Below the pieces are notes generated by a model that did not search any database, had not been told where the DNA came from, and worked only from the letters and a program-made list of their open reading frames with translations. This document shows, one piece after another, positions 57,149-64,000 of a stretch of 64,000 bases of DNA (positions within the stretch are counted from its first letter, which is position 1; every line of letters begins with the position of its first letter). Made by a program: the position numbers and the translations under genes. The stretch is from NCBI RefSeq assembly GCF_029168945.1, contig NC_083608.1, positions 22,462,136-22,526,135 on the forward strand, in the 5' to 3' direction. The DNA comes from Cannabis sativa. Lineage: Eukaryota > Streptophyta > Magnoliopsida > Rosales > Cannabaceae.

Positions 57149-58950
57149 ATGGCAGGAATCGGCACTTGTTGTACAACTCTTTCTTCCACAAGGTAAACTG
57201 TTTTCAAATGTTTATTTTCTGTTTAATTCCAGCCTTGTATATAGTCTGCCTCTTTTAAAGAAGAAAATTAATTTAAGTATCTGGAAACACTGTTGTTATT
57301 GATGGGGTTTGGTTTTGAGTCTAACTAGCTAAGTTCTTATTTCAATTAGCTAACTTTTTTCAGTAGAATAAAGGGTTGTTGAGCTTTGACAAAGAACATT
57401 CATTTACAATTATGTGTTAGCTGCCCGAAACTGGAAAAATGTCATGTTTCCTTGTCTTTTAAAGTTCTCAAACTGAAGCTTTAGGACAATATTTGGTAGC
57501 TCTCATTTGGAACTATAAACTTGCCATTCAAATGTGTTCAATAGAGATTGATATTGGGTTAACATTAATGAATGTGACAGTTTCAGGACATCTCCATTGG
57601 AATTTGAGTCTCTTACTATTCGAGGAGGAATCTTCTTAGGGAAACCGATTCGCCGAAGAGCTTTGAGGATTAGAGCAGAAGTGAGTTATGTCAATGCTGA
57701 TGAAGCTAAGAAACTCATTGCAGTTGAGGGATATACAGTCCTTGATGTCCGAGACAAGTCTCAATTTGATAGAGCTCATATCAAATCATGTTATCATGTG
57801 CCTCTATTTATTGAAAACAAAGACAATGACTTGGGTATATTTTCCACTTGGTATCCTTTATGTATCTTAAAATAATATTAAAAGATTACTTGTTATTACA
57901 ATCTGCTTCTTCTTTTTTTTTTTTTTGCAGGTACAATTGTGAAAAGAACTTTGCACAACAACTTTTCAGGTCTCTTCTTTGGGTTACCATTTACTAAACC
58001 CAATTCTGAGTTTGTGCAATCTGTCAAAAGCAAATTTCAACCTGGAAATAAACTCTTGTTAGTGTGTCAAGAAGGATTGAGGTAAGAAAATGTTGATTCT
58101 CTTCCTTTTTCTTGTAATTCTGAAATATAATATTTAGCCCATAATAAGTTCTTATGCTTGATGTATAGAAATAATGAAAAAAGATACCAATGAGTGTTTT
58201 GTGAGATACAAAATTGTTGCCTGATGAGCAGGAAAGAGAGTAGAGGACAAAAAAAAAACTACTGTACAATGTTAGATAATTTGATTCATGAATAAGCAGA
58301 ACAAAATAAGTGGTAGCAATTTTGACAAAAAAAAATGAATTCATTCCTGATGTAGTTAAGTAGGCATGAAAATTTTCATGTATTGTGTCTTTCATTTTGA
58401 AAACAATTGAATTACTTTTTATTTCTTCTAAATGACTAGTAGTCTTTATGCCTAATTTGGAACCGAATTTGACACAGGATACTGTTTGTTTTTGATGTCA
58501 AGGTCTACTGCTGCTGCTAATAAGCTAGAGCAAGCCGGGTTTGAAAATGTGGCATGCATAATATCCGGCCTTCAAACTGTCAAACCGGGTAAGAATTAGA
58601 TCGACCGATTTTGTTTAAACTGTGTTGATGTTAGTAAAAATCATTAGAAATGATATAAGTTCTTGCCTTGTAGGAACATTTGATACTGTTGGTACCACTG
58701 AGTTGCAAGATGCTGGTAAAGCTGGTTTAATCACTATTCAAGGCAAAATCTCAGCTGTACTTGGAACTGTACTTGTTTGTAAGTCCTTTTAAACCAGAGC
58801 GGTATAGAATTATATGTTTTAAGTTTTGTAAACGACTGGTCGTTTGTTTTTCTCAATCTTACTTGTTCCTTTAATCAAATCTCAGGTGCATATCTTTTTA
58901 TAACATTCTTCCCAGATCAAGCAGAGAAACTCTTTCCCCCATCAAGCTGA
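57149..58950 (+). CDS. STR9: Chloroplast rhodanese-like protein, STR9-like (6 exons, 232 aa)
   Basis: Single rhodanese-domain protein of the plant sulfurtransferase family; Arabidopsis STR9 is predicted in plastids. Exons: 57149-57192, 57587-57834, 57931-58081, 58503-58588, 58674-58778, 58886-58950 (699 nt). The N-terminus (MAGIGTCCTTLSS, Ser/Thr- then Arg-rich up to about residue 45) looks like a transit peptide. Rhodanese domain: VNADEAKKL, VLDVRDKSQFDRAHI, then the active-site loop CQEGLRS with Cys143, and TAAANKLEQAGF. A C-terminal hydrophobic segment (about 195-220, ISAVLGTVLVCAYLF) followed by DQAEKLFPPSS suggests a membrane anchor. Full length and intact. By recalled Arabidopsis order it sits between OEP16-3 and the TBCC gene; here only the right-hand neighbour is still adjacent. 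Confidence 0.93.
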
Positions 58951-59912
58951 GGTGTTTTAGTATAGGATATCTTCTCACTCTGACAAATGACATGAAGTTG
59001 GATTTTTTGAACATCGACCAAAGAAAATCTGAGAATGTTCTTGTTTATAAAAATAGTTAAATTCCCCTCTTAAATTGTTCTTGTTAATGTGCATTTATCC
59101 TCGATTGTTTTCTCATAAATGAAGACTGAAGAGTAGAATGTCGTGGCTTGGCTCATTCATTAGAAAATTTAAATTACAGTGTAGCTCTTATTGGTATTTG
59201 GTGACAGGAAGATCCCTAGTTGCGTTTCCATAACAAAGTACACGTCTTACTTTGTAAAAAATAATGATAATCATATGTGGGGAAGAAATCTTTACTGATT
59301 AATGGATAATCATTTTGAACATATAAATGAATCCCAAATCAATTGTTGCATTGAAATAGCTATGCGAAGTGTGATTTTAAAAAATACATTTAATAATGTA
59401 CAAACAAAATTCATTTCAGCATACAAAATGCAGGTGGTCTTAAAGTTATGATTTTTGCTCCTAATCCTAATCAGGTTACTCTTCCTCAAAAAGACCAAAC
59501 AAACCTTTCATGACATCTTAAAGTAATGTACTCATGGATATTAACTTGAATAAAACCTCGCAAATGTGGAGGAGAGTCAAGAGTTGAAAACCAACATTCT
59601 AGACCCCAAAAAAAGAAAGAAAAAAAAATTAATTTCACAAGGCTGTGAATCAATATTAATTAACAACATATTACTACTGTATATTACCTTCTTCCAAAAA
59701 TTATTACAACGAGATTAGGAAATGTACTTCTAATTCCACTCTGTGCAAGTTGCAATACTGCAAATGCTTTAAAAGATGGCACCATTCTGAAATGTGTTGT
59801 TGGTTTTCATCTAAATGCGCTACGGCGAAAGATCGACTTTAAGAAGAGACTAAAAAGATGAAACCAGAAAACTTCTGTACCATCCTAGCTGTGTCACCGC
59901 CATTGAATCCTA
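58951..59912. other. Convergent 3' flanks of STR9 and the TBCC gene
   Basis: The two genes point toward each other, so this interval holds both 3' UTRs and poly(A) sites. No other gene is supported. Confidence 0.5.
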
Positions 59913-62900
59913 TTAGTCTCCTTGTAAGCAGTAAAGCTGGCGAATATTTCCAGATGCTGAAATATCAAGAAAATTAGTTAAATTTCCTCAGCTTGGTCTG
60001 AAAATATCAACAATATATATAAATATACATATATATATATATATAATAAGTTAATTGATTTGTCTAAAGTATGGAGATTAGCCACAAACCACAAGCTCTA
60101 AATCCTAATCAGAAGATAACATCTACTACAAAATAAAAATACGTAGTCAAGAGTGAACAGACCAGTGTTTACTTCTATCTTCCACTTATAAGATCTCCTA
60201 TCTAAATGAAATAATAACAATACAAGGACGATCATGGTAATTAGTCATTACCGTATAACCAGTCTTTAAAATACACATGGAGTGCACATGACAATTCACG
60301 TTTCCGGTTTTCTTCAAGAGGTGCTTCTCTCAGTTGTTGCTTTATCTCTGCTAAATTCTTTAGCTGCAAGTGCATGAAGAATTTACACTTAAAATACAAT
60401 TTTCAAGAAATAGGTTAAACTGTGAGGAGAGTTGTTGCCACAATGTTAATATGCAACCTAATTCCAACAAATTATAATCCAACAAGGTTCAGTATGTTGA
60501 GCTGGCATACATTTCTACTCTGAGATGACAAATAAGGATCTGGTAAAGGAAATGGGTTGTCTTTCGTGGAACCCGGGGATTCACCACCAAACCAGCGCGG
60601 AATCTGCTTATCAAAGAACAAGGGTATATTATGATATAGGATTTCAATTTAAATAACCAAAAATCTCAGCAGCCAGAACTATTCCCTCACCACAACCCAA
60701 AAGAAAATATAGTTTATTAGTTTAGAAGATATTTTACTCTTTCAACCTTTACCAAAAACAAACACATTACACACTGCTGAAAACTAATAGTATACCAAAA
60801 AATTTGTGAACTGATCAGGGTCTATGCGTGTTGCTGACTCAGCCTGAGCATCAGAAACACCTGCTGGATGAGATAATGAATCATGTGGATCAACCACTCC
60901 AAGGGCCAAAGGCTCGTCCCATCGATTAATAGTAGCCTCAATACCAACTTGAGACATGTGCTCCTCCAATTGAGAGTAAAATGTATTGTATGGGGCTACC
61001 TGATAAAAATCAAGAGTTAAAACGAATGATGATACCCAATTTGATCACAACAAAACAAATATACTGCTAAATAAGATGCCAACACTTCATGATAGCTTTT
61101 GAAGAATAAAATCATATTTCCATTTCAACTTCATAAGGAGTTGAATTTAACACAGATTTCATAATTCAATGAACCTATCATTGAGAATGAAAACCTAATT
61201 TAATGATATACTGCAAAATAAGATGCCAACATTTAATGATAGCTTTCAAAGAATAAAATTCTATTTGAGTTGAATTTAGGACACATTACATGATACAATG
61301 TAACCAAACATTGAGAATGAAAACCTAATTTGTTTAACTCAACCAAAAACAAAAGTTCACTGGTGCAAGGAAAGAAACAAGAGAGCCAAGGCTTATTGAA
61401 TGGCACACCCAAACTTTTAAAAGTTAATTACAAATAACATTGTGGTTCAGGGGCTCTGCAGTTATACATTCGAAAATTAAAAAAAAAATAGTAATTTTGA
61501 AATATTAGAAACTTCAGACATTAACTAGTTATATAACCAATAGCCAAGAACAGTAACACTGACCTGTAACTTATGGTTATCACCAACCATAAGTGGTCGC
61601 TGGTTCACCCCAAGAAAGAATACACACTCACGACAGTTAGCAATGCAGACCCGTTTAGAAGCTGTTATCACATGAACTCTCTCACAGTGCTCAACTCTTA
61701 CAGCCTGTAGAACACCAAGGGAACCATCCAATCAAAATATATTTTGGTAACTTCAAATTCATCTAAGTAAGATAAATTAAAGAGTGGTCAGTTGAGAGAA
61801 TCATGAACAGCATATCAGTGACACTTCCCAAAATTGAAAAGGGCTCACGAGAATGCACTGGTTTCTCAATCTATCCATGCACGACTTTAATAATCATTCA
61901 TGAAAGACTAAAGAAAATATATATTTTACCTTCCCAACAGCTCCAATAACTATAGTAGCATCAGAGCAACCATAGATGGTGGCATATCTCAATGGTGCTA
62001 AGACATAAATGACAGAATCATGACAATTTAATACCTGCAAGGGTATGTAACATATATTAGACAAAGCTAAAAGAGAATGATTTTACATTTATATACATAG
62101 GGCACAACATGTTGACCAGTGTCAATAGAAGATGCACTTACACTTGTTACATATCATTTGAAAAACTAATTAAATAAGCTCACATGGAAGCATAACCTTG
62201 ATTAGTGTGTTCTATCACTGTTAAGAGAAATTAAATTTTTCAATCATGCGAGGGCGAAAGCACAAATTCAACGGCTTAGAAAGGGTTTTTATGTCGTTTT
62301 ACTTTGTTTTGCATTTAAGTCCCTAAAAAAATTTGGCACTCAAGTCCTTGAGTTTTAGAAACAGTAGCAATTAAGGCATTTCAATTAGTTATTGAACATT
62401 GTTTGATCAGTTGAGGCGTACGCCTTGAGGTGCGCCTCAAGGCGAGGCAGTGAAAAAACGGATTTTGCAGTTTTTCAGCTGCTGGACTTGAGACATATGC
62501 TTTGCCCTGATGAGGCGGTCTTGATGTGTACGCCTCTGAGGCGATTCGTGTTGATGCTAACAATTAGTTAGTGTGCTTTTAGGGTTTGTTTTGGGCTGAC
62601 TTGTTTAATAGCTTCTATTGATTTGTAATTAACTTTATGGGCGTTATTTTGGGCCTTTTCTAACATAATTTTAATAGAGTAGATAGATCTAAAAAATAAA
62701 CCCTAAGAAGCTCTCTTCTTCTCCGACTCCTCTTTCCCCCAATCTCACGCAGCCCTCTCTCTCCTTCCTCCTCTCTCTCATTCAGAAGAAGATAATGATG
62801 ATCATGAAAACAATGATGATCATTATGACTTCTTTGACATTTGAGTTGGAATGAGCAATATGTTTCAATATATGTTTAGAACTTTTACTATTTTCATAAG

Positions 62901-64000
62901 CAATCTAACCTTTTTATGAATAAAAATTATCATTCGAAGACCTAATTAGTACTTTTCATAAATTTTATGACTTTACTATGGATTATGTGTTGTTTGTTAT
63001 GAATTTTATGAAGGTTTTCTTCTAATTTTTGAGGTGTAAACCTATTTTATGAAGTTTTTCTTCTTATTGTTGAGGCATACACCTCGATTTACGCTTCACG
63101 GGGCTAAAGGAAAACAATAAAAATTATCATTTGAAGACCTAATTAGTACTTTTCATAAATTCTATGACTGTGTTATGGATTGTGTTGTTTGTTATGAATT
63201 TTATGAAAGCTTCCTTCTAATTTTTGAGGAGTAAACCTATTTTATGACATTTTTCTTCTTATTGTTGAGGCATACACCTCGATTTACGCTTCGCAGGACT
63301 AAAGGAAAACACCTCGATTCCATTTTTTAAAACCTTGTTATTGAATGAATACTTTTAGATTATTCAATACAATATAAAATGTAAAAGTATTTGGAGGTGT
63401 ATGATATTTCTTTAAAAAAAAAAAAAAAAGATTAAACTTATCCCTAACTTTTTTAAGAATTGCTACTGTTTTTCAAAAGTTAAGGACTTCGTTGCCAACT
63501 TCTCAGGGACTGAATTGCCAAAATAGAGTTCAAAATAGAGTTTAGGGGGCATTCAAGCTAAAATCCCACTTAGAAACCCTTGGTCTTATCTCTCATTGTC
63601 AACATGCCTCTTGGATCATCCAAATAACAAATTACATACGAAATAGAAATAGAATCCTATGTGACTCTTCCCCGGTCTTAAGCTAATTTATCAAATGTTG
63701 TATATTGAGTTACTAACATAATGCAGATCATCAAACAGTTACGGTGTATAAATTGGATTGTCATGAAAATCATGTTATCATCATACCCATGAAAAAGACA
63801 ATGACATGACAACATATATATATAGATAGATAAAAGCACAACTATATTTTTAACAGACAACAGATTATGCTGTAATCAAATGAGAAAACAGTGAGACAAA
63901 CAAACCTTTACAGATGAACCTTTTAAATCAGATGCTTGCTTGACAAGAGATGTTTTAGAGATTCCTTCAATAAAACTAGGACCTCTGGTATTTGCTGAGG
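59913..64000 (-). CDS. TBCCD1: TBCC domain-containing protein (TBCCD1-like), 3' part; continues past the right edge
   Basis: C-CAP/cofactor C-like beta-helix protein; animal and algal TBCCD1 acts in centrosome/basal-body and Golgi positioning, and the plant role is unclear. Exons seen: 64000 (partial)-about 63905, about 62036-61931, 61706-61562, about 60999-60797, about 60606-60510, about 60363-60253, 59956-59913 (stop). Joined, they read GSSVKVLNCHDSVIYVLAPL, then YATIYGCSDATIVIGAVGKA, VEHCERVHVITASKRVCIANC, ECVFFLGVNQRPLMVGDNH, and YNTFYSQLEEHM, all typical TBCC beta-helix rungs, then IPRWFGGES and a C-terminal helical tail ending YCLQGD. The N-terminal half lies outside the window. The 1.87-kb intron 62037-63904 is full of repeats. 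Confidence 0.9.
62421..62444. repeat. Perfect GC-rich hairpin in TBCC gene intron
   Basis: CGCCTTGAGG, loop TGCG, CCTCAAGGCG: a 10-bp perfect stem. Related GAGGCG/CGCCTC motifs surround it (62412-62540), as in a known class of GAGGCG-rich plant repeats. Confidence 0.75.
62919..63311. repeat. Two tandem units of about 197 bp in TBCC gene intron
   Basis: Offset 197 bp. Each unit contains GACCTAATTAGTACTTTTCA, TTGTTTGTTATGAATTTTATG and GAGGCATACACCTCGATTTAC, with about 10 percent divergence. Both end in a GGACTAAAGGAAAAC-type motif. They lie downstream of the GAGGCG hairpin and are likely part of the same repeat. Confidence 0.8.

Noticed and set aside
1..64000. CRISPR arrays, bacterial operons, tRNA or rRNA genes
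   Set aside because: None seen. Repeats are microsatellites, tandem duplications or transposon ends, and no cloverleaf with A/B boxes was recognised by eye. A tRNAscan run would settle the tRNA question.

Overview
This is nuclear DNA from a flowering plant, almost certainly a eudicot. It is AT-rich, its genes are split by many short GT-AG introns, and it carries plant-type transposons (CACTA, Helitron, Ty3/gypsy chromovirus, Ty1/copia, LINE, MULE-type MITEs). The protein families resemble Rosales homologues; Cannabaceae is a guess that I cannot test here.

Layout. 0.1-18.3 kb holds a tandem pair of five-exon GDSL lipase genes (130-2081 and 16743-18297). They have been pushed apart by a Helitron (2305-3666), a gypsy LTR with leader and start of gag (3951-7141, itself hit by a MITE), a complete-ended CACTA transposon (8526-15075, TSD AAA) and a small CACTA-like element (15552-15879). 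18.3-25 kb is repeat-rich and gene-free. 25-27.4 kb is OEP16-3 (minus). 28.4-31.6 kb is CDK5RAP3/C53 (plus, 10 exons). 32.9-36.4 kb is a six-exon minus-strand gene, reassembled here by hand, for a small protein with four cysteines spaced exactly ten residues apart. 36.9-38.7 kb holds a LINE fragment and a chromovirus fragment. 39.2-44.2 kb is a 16-exon STRUBBELIG-family receptor kinase (SRF2-like, minus), divergent from a GPATCH11 homologue (44.7-46.1 kb, plus). 46.1-57.1 kb is repeats: a probable MULE remnant, a solo LTR, an orphan first exon caught in a 1.25-kb tandem duplication, and a copia fragment. 57.1-59 kb is the chloroplast rhodanese STR9 (plus), and 59.9-64 kb is the 3' part of a TBCC-domain gene (TBCCD1-like, minus) that runs off the right edge.

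How the genes relate. There is no operon logic. From memory of Arabidopsis locus order, OEP16-3, STR9 and the TBCC gene are consecutive on chromosome 2, and CDK5RAP3 and SRF2 are neighbours on chromosome 5, so this window interleaves two conserved blocks.

Exon models were built by hand from splice sites, reading phase and family similarity. All full-length models close without internal stops. Individual splice coordinates could be off by a base or two. No database search was possible.
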